DNA of 56,016 bases from Bacillota bacterium (lineage in GTDB: Bacteria; Bacillota; Dethiobacteria; Dethiobacterales; Dethiobacteraceae), in the NCBI GenBank assembly GCA_012522335.1, contig JAAYKP010000145.1, positions 1 to 56,016 of the forward strand, read 5' to 3'. Below the pieces are notes generated by a model. It was given only the letters and a program-made list of their open reading frames with translations, searched no databases and was not told the origin of the DNA. The translations under genes and the position numbers were made by a program. Shown here in pieces: positions 1 through 8,277 of the stretch; position 1 is the first letter of the stretch; every line of letters begins with the position of its first letter.

Positions 1-16
1 AAATTCTATTTAACGA

Positions 17-46
17 TTGACATGCAGTAAATATTCTGATTATAAT
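17..46 (+). promoter_or_regulatory. Sigma-A promoter of the liv operon
   Basis: A perfect TTGACA at 17-22 is followed, after an 18-nt spacer, by a perfect TATAAT at 41-46. Transcription would start near 52-53, exactly where a long inverted repeat begins. This is the best match to the housekeeping consensus in the window and fits strong expression of the downstream binding protein. No transcript data were available. Confidence 0.8.
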
Positions 47-52
47 GGAATA

Positions 53-88
53 ATCAAAAGATAAAATTGGGGGATTTTATCTTTTGAT
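53..88 (+). promoter_or_regulatory. 15-bp stem-loop at the 5' end of the liv transcript
   Basis: The arms 53-67 (ATCAAAAGATAAAAT) and 74-88 (ATTTTATCTTTTGAT) are perfectly complementary around the loop TGGGGG at 68-73. The first base lies at the predicted transcription start, so the mRNA would begin with this hairpin. There is no U-tract after the right arm, so it is not a plain terminator. It could stabilise the mRNA, bind a regulator as RNA, or act as a DNA operator over the start site. Confidence 0.6.
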
Positions 89-90
89 CT

Positions 91-106
91 GTACCGCAGG
101 CGGTAC
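91..106 (+). promoter_or_regulatory. 16-nt hairpin motif, copy 1 (livK leader)
   Basis: GTACCGC and GCGGTAC form a 7-bp stem around AG. A closely similar 16-nt sequence lies upstream of acsA at 14590-14605, where an A-T pair is replaced by G-C. The hairpin ends 36 nt before the livK start codon. Function is unknown. Confidence 0.5.
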
Positions 107-142
107 ATAATTATTATATGAGGAAAAATTGGAGGGGAAAAA

Positions 143-1300
143 ATGAAAAAAAAGCTTAGTGTACTTTTGGCAGTAGTTTTGTTAGTTGCCGCGGCTCTGG
201 CAGGATGCTCGGGCGGTGGCGGCGGTAATGATGTTGAGGATGAGGACGTAATTAAAATCGGCTCTGTTAGTCCTACAACCGGACCTGTTGCCACCTTTGG
301 TCAATCAGTGCTGGATGCCACTAAGCTGGCTTTTGAAGAGATAAATGCCAAAGGCGGAGTTTTAGGCGGCAAAAAATTACTGCTGCTTAACGAAGATAAC
401 CAAAGTAAGGGCGAAGAAACGGGTGCTGCTTTCCGTAAGCTGATTGAGCAGGAAAAAGTAGTAGCCATCCTCGGCTCCGTAACTACCGGTGACTCGCTCA
501 TAGGTGCCCCCATTGCGCAGGAGGCAAAAATACCGATGCTTACCCCCACTTCAACTGCGCCTGCTGTAACTGAAGTAGGTGACTATATCTTCCGGGCCTG
601 CTTCCTTGATAATTACCAATCAGAAGCCATGGCTACCTTTGCGGTAGAAGAACTTAATGCTAAAACGGCGGCCATAATTAAGCAGTCAGATTCAGATTAT
701 TCTGTGGGCCTCGCCGAGTTCTTCGCGAAAACATTCGAAGCTGCAGGCGGCAAAATTGTGGCTGAAGAATCTTATTTGGAATCAGACATTGACTTTAGTG
801 CGATCTTGACAAATGTTAAAGCAGCCAAACCTGATGTCATCTTTTTACCTGCCTACTATGATACGGTCGGTCCCATTATGCAGCAGGCAAGGGCCGCCGG
901 TATTGAAGCGAAATTCTTGGGCGTAGACGGCATGGATTCTTCAGAGCTTTTCTCCCTGGCGCAGGGAGCCGAAGAAGGCGCATATTTCTCTAACCACTAT
1001 TCACCGGCGGCAGATGTTGAGCTGGTACAGCACTTCCTCAAGGCATATGAAGAAAAATACGGCAAGACCCCGGACGCCCTGGCTGCACTGGCATATGATG
1101 CTGCTTACATTATGGCACAAGCCATCGATGAAGCCGGTTCTACCGAACCACAGGCTATTCGTGATGCTTTAGCCAATATTAGCTATACTGGTGTCAGCGG
1201 TAACGTTACCTTTGATGAAAACCGGAACCCTGTCAAGCCTATCTGGGTCAACGTGATCAAAGATGGCAAATATGAAGTAGCTAAGGTTGTTGAACCATAA
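143..1300 (+). CDS. livK: Branched-chain amino acid type ABC transporter substrate-binding lipoprotein
   Basis: This is a 385-residue periplasmic-binding-fold lipoprotein of the LivK/Leu-Ile-Val-binding family. It has a lysine-rich N terminus, a hydrophobic signal segment and a lipobox L-A-G-C ending at Cys22, so it should be anchored outside the membrane. The mature part contains typical family stretches such as IKIGSVSPTTGPVATFGQS and, later, ALAALAYDAAYIM. It delivers ligand to the LivHMGF importer encoded next. The family also includes urea, amide and other amino acid binders, so the exact ligand is not certain. The start has a strong GGAGGGG site upstream. A hairpin after the stop probably reduces read-through into livH, giving excess binding protein. 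Confidence 0.9.
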   Translation: MKKKLSVLLAVVLLVAAALAGCSGGGGGNDVEDEDVIKIGSVSPTTGPVATFGQSVLDATKLAFEEINAKGGVLGGKKLLLLNEDNQSKGEETGAAFRKLIEQEKVVAILGSVTTGDSLIGAPIAQEAKIPMLTPTSTAPAVTEVGDYIFRACFLDNYQSEAMATFAVEELNAKTAAIIKQSDSDYSVGLAEFFAKTFEAAGGKIVAEESYLESDIDFSAILTNVKAAKPDVIFLPAYYDTVGPIMQQARAAGIEAKFLGVDGMDSSELFSLAQGAEEGAYFSNHYSPAADVELVQHFLKAYEEKYGKTPDALAALAYDAAYIMAQAIDEAGSTEPQAIRDALANISYTGVSGNVTFDENRNPVKPIWVNVIKDGKYEVAKVVEP

Positions 1301-1317
1301 GCATTTTTGAACAAGTT

Positions 1318-1345
1318 AAAAGAGGGGTTTCCTCACCCCTCTTTT
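1318..1345 (+). terminator. Intra-operon attenuating terminator between livK and livH
   Basis: A perfect 11-bp stem (AAAAGAGGGGT with ACCCCTCTTTT) around the loop TTCCTC ends in a run of T. It lies between the livK stop and the livH start. Partial termination here would explain high binding protein and low permease levels, a pattern common in such operons. Confidence 0.7.
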
Positions 1346-1369
1346 ATTCTTATATGGAGGGGAGTAACA

Positions 1370-2266
1370 TTGACACTGGCACAGCAAGTGTTACAGCAGT
1401 TAATTAACGGCATCGCTTTGGGTAGTGTCTATGCACTGATCGCCCTCGGGTATACCATGGTTTATGGCATCATCCGCTTAATTAACTTTGCCCACGGGGA
1501 AGTTTTTATGATTGGTGCTTTTGCCGGTTACTTTATTATCACATTATTTAATATTCCTATTGTTCCTACCCTTATTTTGGCGATGGCCTTCTGCGCTCTT
1601 ATAGGCATTGTAATGGAGCGGCTGGCATATAAGCCTTTGCGTAATGCACCGCGGATCGCGGCATTGATGACGGCAGTAGGGCTTTCCAATCTCTTTCAGA
1701 ATCTAATGGTTTACTTCAAGGCAGTCGGCGCGTCTCCTAAAGCATTTCCCCGGGTGATCGACATTTCCCGCTATGAAGTGATGCAGGATGTCTATCTTAC
1801 TTCGGACAAAATACTGACTTTGGTTGTGGCTGTACTTTTAATGGTTGCCCTGCAGTATATTGTGCATAACACAAAAATGGGTAAAGCGATGCGTGCAGTT
1901 TCACAGGATAAAGATGCAGCCCAACTGATGGGGATTAATGTCAACACTACTATCTCTTTTACCTTTGCCCTGGGTTCGGCTCTGGCAGCTGCCGGCGGTA
2001 TTCTCTACGCTGTTTCGTACGGTAAAATTATTTATAACATGGGCAGTATGCCCGGTTTAAAAGCTTTTGTTTCGGCAGTTTTGGGCGGTATCGGCAGTAT
2101 TCCGGGTGCTGTGGTAGGGGGAATGATCCTGGGGATAACCGAGAACGCCATTAGTGCGGCAGGTTATTCCATGCTGCGTGATGCCGTTGCTTTTGCTATC
2201 CTTATTATTATTCTACTGATTAAACCGGCGGGTATTTTTGGTAAGAACGTCAGGGAGAAGGTGTAG
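1370..2266 (+). CDS. livH: Branched-chain amino acid ABC transporter permease LivH
   Basis: This is a multi-spanning membrane protein of the LivH permease family, with about eight hydrophobic segments and the hallmark GYTMVYGIIRLINFAHGE near the N terminus. An upstream in-frame ATG at 1307 would place the livK attenuator hairpin inside the coding region. The TTG at 1370, six bases after GGAGGGGAG, gives a normal N terminus (MTLAQQVLQQL) and about 298 residues, the usual family length, so I chose it. It pairs with LivM to form the channel driven by LivG and LivF. The next gene begins one base after the stop. Confidence 0.9.
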   Translation: MTLAQQVLQQLINGIALGSVYALIALGYTMVYGIIRLINFAHGEVFMIGAFAGYFIITLFNIPIVPTLILAMAFCALIGIVMERLAYKPLRNAPRIAALMTAVGLSNLFQNLMVYFKAVGASPKAFPRVIDISRYEVMQDVYLTSDKILTLVVAVLLMVALQYIVHNTKMGKAMRAVSQDKDAAQLMGINVNTTISFTFALGSALAAAGGILYAVSYGKIIYNMGSMPGLKAFVSAVLGGIGSIPGAVVGGMILGITENAISAAGYSMLRDAVAFAILIIILLIKPAGIFGKNVREKV

Positions 2267-2267
2267 C

Positions 2268-3281
2268 TTGCCGATGAAAAAATTCCGTCCAATTATAAGT
2301 TTAGTTGTTGCCCTTACATGTGGCTTTGTGCTGCAGGTTTTTATAAATGCCGGCATTATTAATGGTTATTATGATCATATCATGAGTAAAATGGCGATGT
2401 TTATTATTGCTGCCGTTAGTCTAAACCTGATCAACGGTATCTGCGGTCAGTTTTCTATTGGCCATGCCGGCTTCATGGCTGTCGGAGCCTACGCTTCAGC
2501 AATTATTACCAAGAATCCGGCATTATTGCTCCCTGAGACAGTGGTGGGTATGCCTCGCTATCTGTTGGCCCTGATCATCGGGGGAATAAGCGCTGCCATA
2601 GTCGGCTTCTTGGTCGGTCTGCCTACCCTGCGTTTACGTGGTGACTACCTGGCTATTACCACGCTTGGCTTTGGTGAGATCATCAGGGTGCTGTTAATTA
2701 ACTGGAAGTTTGTCGGTGGGGCAAGTGGCTATTTTGGCATCAAACCCTATGCCAATTTTATTACCACCTATCTTTTAGCCATGTTAACTGTAGTTATTAT
2801 CCGCAACTTTATTACCTCTTCCTATGGTCGTGCCTGTATTGCGATCCGGGAAGATGAAATTGCGGCCGCAACTATGGGTATACACACTACGAAGTATAAG
2901 ATTATTGCTTTTGTTATGGCTGCTTTTTTCGCCGGTCTGGCCGGTGGTATTTATGCCCATTTAATGCAGTCAATTTCACCGCGTGACTTTTCTTTCCTTG
3001 TCTCCATAGATATTTTGCTCATGGTGGTGCTGGGCGGTCTGGGCAGTACCAGTGGCTCCATTGTGGCTGCTATCTTCCTGACCTTTGCCACGGAATCGCT
3101 GCGTGCATTCCAGGCTCTGCGGGTGATTATCTATTCGTTTATGCTCATTATCATTATGCTCTTCCGTCCCCAGGGCCTCATGGGTGGTAAAGAACTGTCG
3201 TGGGATGCAGTTCAGTCATTTTTCAAGAGCAAGCAGAAGCAGGATTTAACCTCCGCTAAGAGTACGGAAGGGGAGGGATAA
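2268..3281 (+). CDS. livM: Branched-chain amino acid ABC transporter permease LivM
   Basis: This is the second permease of the importer. It has multiple membrane segments and the family motif ISLNLINGICGQFSIGHAGFMAVGAYA-like region (seen as NLINGICGQFSIGHAGF near residue 55), followed by the EAA-type cytoplasmic loop around GRACIAIREDEIAAATMG. Two starts are possible: TTG 2268, better spaced from AGGGAGAAGG, or ATG 2274, two codons later. A longer frame from 2238 overlaps livH and is unlikely. The stop is immediately followed by the livG start, indicating tight co-translation. Confidence 0.88.
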   Translation: MPMKKFRPIISLVVALTCGFVLQVFINAGIINGYYDHIMSKMAMFIIAAVSLNLINGICGQFSIGHAGFMAVGAYASAIITKNPALLLPETVVGMPRYLLALIIGGISAAIVGFLVGLPTLRLRGDYLAITTLGFGEIIRVLLINWKFVGGASGYFGIKPYANFITTYLLAMLTVVIIRNFITSSYGRACIAIREDEIAAATMGIHTTKYKIIAFVMAAFFAGLAGGIYAHLMQSISPRDFSFLVSIDILLMVVLGGLGSTSGSIVAAIFLTFATESLRAFQALRVIIYSFMLIIIMLFRPQGLMGGKELSWDAVQSFFKSKQKQDLTSAKSTEGEG

Positions 3282-4061
3282 ATGATGCCGGTTTTAAAAA
3301 CAACAGATCTAACGATGCGTTTTGGTGGTTTAACAGCAGTTTTGGACTTAAATCTGCAGATCGAGCAGGGAGAGCTGGTTGGCCTGATCGGCCCTAACGG
3401 TGCCGGTAAAACTACAGTGTTTAATATGCTGACCGGAGTTTATAGACCTTCAGAGGGTCAAATCTACTTTTGTGACGAGCTGCTTTGTTCGGCTCAACAA
3501 AGCTTGTTAGCCAGCAGTATAGCTAAAAAGGGAATTTCGCGTACCTTCCAGAACATTCGGCTTTTTAAAGATCTTTCCGTGCTGGAAAATGTGAAAACAG
3601 CTTATCATCAGCATGTCAATTATGGGTTCTTAGCTGCAATTACACACTTCGGTAAATTTGTGGCGGAAGAGCGCGAGATTGAAGAAAAAGCACTTAATTT
3701 TCTTGAATTGTTTGGTTTAGAGGACAGAAGGGATGAATTGGCCAAAAACCTGCCGTATGGAGAACAGCGGCGTTTGGAAATAGCAAGAGCTTTAGCGACA
3801 GAACCTAAATTGTTGCTGCTGGATGAGCCGGCAGCGGGCATGAACCCTCAGGAAACGCAGCAATTAATGGAGTTAATACAGTTTATACGGGAAAAATTTG
3901 CCCTCACAATTCTTTTAATTGAGCATGATATGTCACTGGTTATGGGTGTGTGTGAGCGCATTTATGTGCTGGATTACGGCAAAATTATTGCAGAGGGTAC
4001 ACCGGTCGAGATCCGTACAAATCCCAAGGTAATTGAAGCCTACCTCGGGGGGGATAAATGA
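3282..4061 (+). CDS. livG: Branched-chain amino acid ABC transporter ATPase LivG
   Basis: This cytoplasmic ABC ATPase of the LivG subtype has Walker A GPNGAGKT at residues 37-44. The signature region is the LivG variant LPYGEQRRLEIARAL, followed by Walker B LLLLDEPAAGM and the subtype's C-terminal DYGKIIAEGTPVEI. It powers transport together with LivF. Two ATG codons are adjacent (3282 and 3285). The last four bases overlap the livF start (ATGA), typical of translational coupling. Confidence 0.93.
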   Translation: MMPVLKTTDLTMRFGGLTAVLDLNLQIEQGELVGLIGPNGAGKTTVFNMLTGVYRPSEGQIYFCDELLCSAQQSLLASSIAKKGISRTFQNIRLFKDLSVLENVKTAYHQHVNYGFLAAITHFGKFVAEEREIEEKALNFLELFGLEDRRDELAKNLPYGEQRRLEIARALATEPKLLLLDEPAAGMNPQETQQLMELIQFIREKFALTILLIEHDMSLVMGVCERIYVLDYGKIIAEGTPVEIRTNPKVIEAYLGGDK

Positions 4062-4780
4062 TGCTGAAAATTGAAAATTTGCATGTTTACTATGATGCTA
4101 TTCATGCCATTAAAGGAGTAACGCTAAATGTGCAGGAAGGTGAGATAGTTTCGCTGATTGGCGCCAATGGTGCAGGCAAGACTACAATCCTCCGCACTAT
4201 TTCGGGACTCGAACGGGCTAAAGAAGGTAGTATTGAATTTATGGGCAGCAAGCTGACCGATATGTCTGCTCCGGAAATTGTTAAGTTAGGTATCTCGCAC
4301 GTGCCGGAAGGACGCCGGGTTTTTACCAGTATGTCTGTCCTCGAAAACCTGGAGTTAGGTGCTTATCTTTCGCAGAATAAGCAGAGCAGGGATAAAAATC
4401 TGGAGAAAGTATTTGAGCATTTCCCCCGTCTCTATGAGCGCCGACAGCAGCTGGCCGGTACACTTTCGGGCGGAGAACAGCAAATGCTGGCCATGGGGCG
4501 GGCTCTAATGTCCAGACCAAAACTAATGATGCTGGATGAACCGTCCATGGGTCTGGCACCAATTTTAGTACGTCAGATTTTTGATATTATTAAGGAGATT
4601 CATAAACAGGGAACAACAATTCTTCTTATTGAGCAAAATGCTAATATGGCTCTCTCCATTGCGGATCGAGCCTATGTCCTGGAAACCGGTAAAATTGTTA
4701 TGTCCGGTTCAGCCAAGGAAATCATGCAGAGTGAAGATATTAAAAATGCTTACCTTGGCGGCGCTGTGCACGGTTCGTAA
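4058..4780 (+). CDS. livF: Branched-chain amino acid ABC transporter ATPase LivF
   Basis: This is the second ATPase of the importer, 240 residues. It has Walker A GANGAGKT at 35-42, the canonical signature LSGGEQQMLAMGRAL, Walker B LMMLDEPSMGLAP and the switch histidine position occupied by the LLIEQN variant common in LivF. It overlaps livG by four bases and ends the operon before a strong terminator. Confidence 0.93.
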   Translation: MMLKIENLHVYYDAIHAIKGVTLNVQEGEIVSLIGANGAGKTTILRTISGLERAKEGSIEFMGSKLTDMSAPEIVKLGISHVPEGRRVFTSMSVLENLELGAYLSQNKQSRDKNLEKVFEHFPRLYERRQQLAGTLSGGEQQMLAMGRALMSRPKLMMLDEPSMGLAPILVRQIFDIIKEIHKQGTTILLIEQNANMALSIADRAYVLETGKIVMSGSAKEIMQSEDIKNAYLGGAVHGS

Positions 4781-4790
4781 GATAAACATG

Positions 4791-4820
4791 AAAAGAGGCT
4801 GGCAGCAGCCTCTTTTACGC
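4791..4820 (+). terminator. Rho-independent terminator of the liv operon
   Basis: A perfect 10-bp stem pairs AAAAGAGGCT (4791-4800) with AGCCTCTTTT (4807-4816) around GGCAGC. It lies ten bases after the livF stop. Confidence 0.8.
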
Positions 4821-5124
4821 TGTCAGGCCAGGAGGATGCCGGCAGTACAAGGCTGCAGCACCGGTGCTGACAAACTGCGGCGAATGAATTGCATTATACG
4901 GGAGAAGCTACAATTGTTAACGATACTGTAATACTCTTTTGGTTCAGGTTTGGTACAATTACTGCAGGAAAAGATCATTGCGGGTAAGTATTGCGGGTAA
5001 CAGCGGTTATTTGGTACAATATGTATATTCCTTCCCTGAACTTATCCTGACTGGATGTGTTATGACAGTGGAATATTTGGCTGCTTAGTTAATAAAACCG
5101 GTAAACAGACAAGGAGGTTTTGTA
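4817..5124 (+). promoter_or_regulatory. Upstream region and promoter of trxA
   Basis: The 308 bases contain no convincing gene. A likely promoter is TTGCGG at 4991-4996, an 18-nt spacer and TACAAT at 5015-5020. The decamer TTGGTACAAT occurs twice (4950-4959 and 5011-5020), and TTGCGGGTAA also occurs twice (4978-4987 and 4991-5000). This suggests a duplicated promoter segment or two start sites. A strong AAGGAGG site precedes the trxA ATG. Confidence 0.5.
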
Positions 5125-5457
5125 ATGAGTGAACATGTGTTAGAGATCAGTGATGGCCAATTTGCGAGTGAAGTTTTACAGGCAGATCTGCCGGTAGTAG
5201 TTGATTTTTGGGCGTCTTGGTGTGGTCCCTGCCGGATGATGGCACCGGTATTTGAAGAGGTGGCAGCGACAATGGCCGGCACGGTAAAGTTTGTCAAAGT
5301 TAATGTTGATGAAAACCGTACAACGGCAGGCAAATATAATGTCATGAGCATCCCGACGCTGTTGTTTTTTAAAGATGGGGCAGTAGTAGATAATCAGATT
5401 GGCTTTGTGCCGAAAGAGCAGCTGCAGCAGAAAATTAAGACTGCTTTTGGTGTGTAA
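5125..5457 (+). CDS. trxA: Thioredoxin
   Basis: This is a 110-residue classical thioredoxin with the active site WCGPC (Cys33 and Cys36) and the cis-proline loop SIPTL. It reduces protein disulfides in the cytoplasm using electrons from a thioredoxin reductase, which is not encoded in this window. The gene is monocistronic, with its own promoter region and its own terminator. Confidence 0.95.
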   Translation: MSEHVLEISDGQFASEVLQADLPVVVDFWASWCGPCRMMAPVFEEVAATMAGTVKFVKVNVDENRTTAGKYNVMSIPTLLFFKDGAVVDNQIGFVPKEQLQQKIKTAFGV

Positions 5458-5468
5458 TTCCTGATGGC

Positions 5469-5500
5469 AAAACTACCGGCATTAACCGGTAGTTTTTTTT
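5469..5500 (+). terminator. Terminator of trxA
   Basis: An 11-bp perfect stem (AAAACTACCGG with CCGGTAGTTTT) around a 6-nt loop is followed by a run of eight T in total. It lies 11 bases after the trxA stop. Confidence 0.9.
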
Positions 5501-5571
5501 ACCATAAATAGCTGCTTTCCCCTGAATATTGTTTGCAATCGGAATTACACTAGTTCTGAGGAGGGCAGACA

Positions 5572-6408
5572 ATGCGAACTATTTGGAAAGGTGCTATCAG
5601 TTTTGGCCTGGTTAGCATTCCGGTTAAACTCTTTCCCGCCACTGAACAAAAAGATGTAAGATTCCGTAATCTGCACAAACAATGTCAGGCACCGCTTAAG
5701 TACCAAAAGATTTGTACAGTTTGTGGCCAGGAAGTAAAGCAGGAAGATGTTGTTCGCGGCTATGAATATGAAAAAGGAAGATTTGTGATTATTAGTGACG
5801 AGGATTTAGCCAGGATACCGGATGAGCGATCCCGCACCATTGACATTATTGATTTTGTTTCCCTGCAGGAAATTGATCCTGTTTATTTTGATAAAGCCTA
5901 TTATCTGGCGCCGGGCGAGGCCGGCGAAAAAGCTTATGCTCTGCTGCGTAAAGCCATGGAAGAGACAGGGAAAATAGCCATCGCTAAAGTAGTGATGCGC
6001 AGCAAGGAATCTCTGGTTGTCATTCGCAGCTATCAAGATTTGTTAGTAATGGAAACAATCTTTTATCCCGATGAAATACGCAATCCTGAACTGCTGCCCG
6101 GTTTCGAGCGGGAAATTAAGCTGCAGGATAAAGAAATGAAAATGGCATGTGAGTTAATAGAAAGCCTGGCAGCTGACTTTAAACCTGAAAAATATGAGGA
6201 TGAGTACCGAAAACAGCTCTTAGATATTATTTATGCTAAGATAGAGGGTGAGCAGATTGCCATTCCTGAGCAGCCTGCTGCGGGAAAAGTGGTAGATTTA
6301 ATGGAAGCATTAAAAGCTTCGGTTGAATTAGCAAAAAAAGCGGCCGGTAATGAGACAGAGGACGAGAGGCCTCGGAAAAGGAAAAAGAAAAAAGCTGCAG
6401 GTGAGTAG
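5572..6408 (+). CDS. ku: Ku protein, non-homologous end joining
   Basis: This is a 278-residue bacterial Ku homologue. It starts with the family signature MRTIWKGAISFGLVSIPVKL and carries the central beta-barrel features (VVRGYEYEKGRFVIISDED, SLQEIDPVYFDKAYYLAP). Ku forms a ring homodimer that threads onto broken DNA ends and recruits the LigD activities. The C-terminal tail is short and very rich in Lys and Arg (RKRKKKKAAGE), as often seen in bacterial Ku tails. It is followed after two bases by a ligase gene and then a polymerase gene, a complete two-step end-joining operon. In spore formers such systems typically repair breaks during germination or dormancy; that role is inferred. Confidence 0.95.
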   Translation: MRTIWKGAISFGLVSIPVKLFPATEQKDVRFRNLHKQCQAPLKYQKICTVCGQEVKQEDVVRGYEYEKGRFVIISDEDLARIPDERSRTIDIIDFVSLQEIDPVYFDKAYYLAPGEAGEKAYALLRKAMEETGKIAIAKVVMRSKESLVVIRSYQDLLVMETIFYPDEIRNPELLPGFEREIKLQDKEMKMACELIESLAADFKPEKYEDEYRKQLLDIIYAKIEGEQIAIPEQPAAGKVVDLMEALKASVELAKKAAGNETEDERPRKRKKKKAAGE

Positions 6409-6410
6409 TT

Positions 6411-7358
6411 TTGCTTTTTGAATATGTTAAGCCGATGGAGCCTGTTCCGGCCGCTGTTATTCCCCGAAGTCCCGATTATCTGTTTCAAGTCAAATGGGAC
6501 GGTGTGCGTCTGCTGGCCCATGTCCAGGGTCAGCGCGTGTGGCTGCATAACCGAAAATTACATAATCGCACTGCCCACTATCCCGAACTGACGGGATTAA
6601 ATCGGCTCATAGCCGGAGAGGCAGTTCTGGATGGGGAAATCGTGGCTATGCGCGATGGCAGGCCAAATTTTCCCTTGGTTCTGACCCGGGATTTAGTCAA
6701 CCCCCGGCAGACAGATTTTCCATATAAGATACGCCGGCTAATGACCGAAGCGCCGGTTTGCTATCTTGTTTTTGACCTGCTGTGGCATGCAGGGCAGGAT
6801 TTGCGCTCCCTGCCCTTATTAGACAGGCAAAATCGCCTGGCGGAAATTCTGCGCAATGATGATACTGTTTATCTGGTGGAAAACTTTGCGGACGGAGAAA
6901 AGCTTTTTACTGCCATCGCTGAGCAAAAGCTGGAAGGAATCGTGGCCAAGAAAACCGACAGCAGCTACATAGCGGGTAAGAAGCATACTGCCTGGCTAAA
7001 AATCAAGCATCGTCAGCAGCAGCTGGTTGTAATCGGCGGCTACACAATGAAAAATGGGCAGATCAATGCCTTGTTAGCCGGTGCATATTATCAGGAAAAG
7101 CTAATTTATGTGGGGAAAGTAGCTGCAGGTCTCAGTCTTCAGCAGTTGCGGGAGTTAACGCCATTTTTGCAGAAAAATACACTGGCGGCACCTCCATTTG
7201 CCAATCTCGAGCTGAAAAACCAGAGCAATATCTATTGGGTGAAACCGCTGCTGACAGCTGTGATTACCTTTCAGGAGTGGACTGATGATTTGCGTATGCG
7301 GCACCCGGTGCTCAGCGGGTTTACTAAAGAAGAGCCGGCAGCCTGCATTCTTACTTAG
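6411..7358 (+). CDS. ATP-dependent DNA ligase, LigD ligase-domain type
   Basis: This stand-alone ligase has 315 residues. The nucleotidyltransferase motif I KWDGVR places the AMP-accepting lysine at Lys28, and later motifs include VLDGEIVAM, VFDLLW, EGIVAKK and AWLKIK. An OB-fold domain follows (GGYTMKNGQINALLAG onward). It seals breaks held by Ku. Compared with the fused LigD of many bacteria, this chain has neither polymerase nor 3'-phosphoesterase domain; the polymerase is the next gene. The start is TTG 6411, two bases after the ku stop, with only a weak GGTGAG site, so translation is probably coupled to ku. Confidence 0.92.
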   Translation: MLFEYVKPMEPVPAAVIPRSPDYLFQVKWDGVRLLAHVQGQRVWLHNRKLHNRTAHYPELTGLNRLIAGEAVLDGEIVAMRDGRPNFPLVLTRDLVNPRQTDFPYKIRRLMTEAPVCYLVFDLLWHAGQDLRSLPLLDRQNRLAEILRNDDTVYLVENFADGEKLFTAIAEQKLEGIVAKKTDSSYIAGKKHTAWLKIKHRQQQLVVIGGYTMKNGQINALLAGAYYQEKLIYVGKVAAGLSLQQLRELTPFLQKNTLAAPPFANLELKNQSNIYWVKPLLTAVITFQEWTDDLRMRHPVLSGFTKEEPAACILT

Positions 7359-7368
7359 GAGGTAGCAG

Positions 7369-8262
7369 ATGCCCCAGCTGGTAATTAATGAACAAGCTAT
7401 ATCTTTAAGCAATTTGGAAAAAGTTTTCTGGCCTGAGGATGGTTATACTAAGCATGATCTGCTGACTTTTTATATTGAAATATCAGCATTTTTACTGCCA
7501 TATCTCAGGGATCGCCCCTGTAATTTCCAGCGTTTTCCTGACGGGATCCACGGCAAAAGTTTTTATCAAAAAAATCTGCCGGAATTTGCACCGGATTGGA
7601 TTCAAACCTTTCCTATCCCTGCCGCAGAACGGGTGATAGACTATGTTATTGTTAATAGTCTGGAGACATTAGTGTATGTCGTTAATTTAGCCTGTCTGGA
7701 AATTCATCCCTGGCATTCCTGCATACAAGCATTAAATTATCCAACCTGGGGTGTAGTTGATTTAGACCCACAGGCCGGGGTAGATTTTTGTACGGTACTG
7801 GATACTGCCTGTGTGGTCAAAGAGGTGCTTGATGAACTGCAGCTGGTCGGTTATCCAAAGACGTCCGGGGCAACGGGGCTGCAGATCTATCTGCCGCTGC
7901 AGCCCCGTTATAGCTATGAACAAGTACGGGATTTAATTAAATTTATATGTAATAAGGTGCATCAGCGTCTGCCCCAAACTACTACTATGGAACGACTGGT
8001 CCGGAAGCGTGCTGCCGCAGTTTATCTGGATTATCTGCAAAATTCATGGGGTAAAACCATTAATGCGCCCTATACGGTACGCCCTGTGGCGGGCGCCCAA
8101 GTTTCAGCGCCTTTGACCTGGGACGAGGTGTTTAGTGGTAAAGTGCACCCCAACCAGTTTACCATTAAAAATATGATGGCAAGAGTAAAAGAAAAAGGTG
8201 ATTTATTTGCGCCCGTGTTAGAGGAGAAGCAGGAGGTAAGCTCTGTTTTACGTCAGCTATAG
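7369..8262 (+). CDS. LigD-type polymerase (primase-like) for end joining
   Basis: This 297-residue protein matches the polymerase domain of LigD (archaeo-eukaryotic primase superfamily). Seen features are LSNLEKVFWPEDGYTK near the N terminus, RDRPCNFQRFPDGIHGKSFYQK, the HPWHS motif and the catalytic acidic pair in VVDLDPQ. The C-terminal APYTVRPVAGAQVSAPL is also typical. It fills or extends DNA ends with nucleotides, preferring ribonucleotides in studied relatives. It lies 10 bases after the ligase gene, so Ku, ligase and polymerase form one operon, with the domains of LigD encoded separately. Confidence 0.92.
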   Translation: MPQLVINEQAISLSNLEKVFWPEDGYTKHDLLTFYIEISAFLLPYLRDRPCNFQRFPDGIHGKSFYQKNLPEFAPDWIQTFPIPAAERVIDYVIVNSLETLVYVVNLACLEIHPWHSCIQALNYPTWGVVDLDPQAGVDFCTVLDTACVVKEVLDELQLVGYPKTSGATGLQIYLPLQPRYSYEQVRDLIKFICNKVHQRLPQTTTMERLVRKRAAAVYLDYLQNSWGKTINAPYTVRPVAGAQVSAPLTWDEVFSGKVHPNQFTIKNMMARVKEKGDLFAPVLEEKQEVSSVLRQL

Positions 8263-8277
8263 TGTGGGCAGAATGAA

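Noticed and set aside
1307-1369. Longer livH starting at ATG 1307
   Set aside because: It would encode the terminator hairpin and has no ribosome site, whereas TTG 1370 has GGAGGGGAG and the family N terminus.
4581-4931. 116-codon + strand frame across the end of livF
   Set aside because: It lies in another frame of livF, passes through the terminator hairpin and has no ribosome site.
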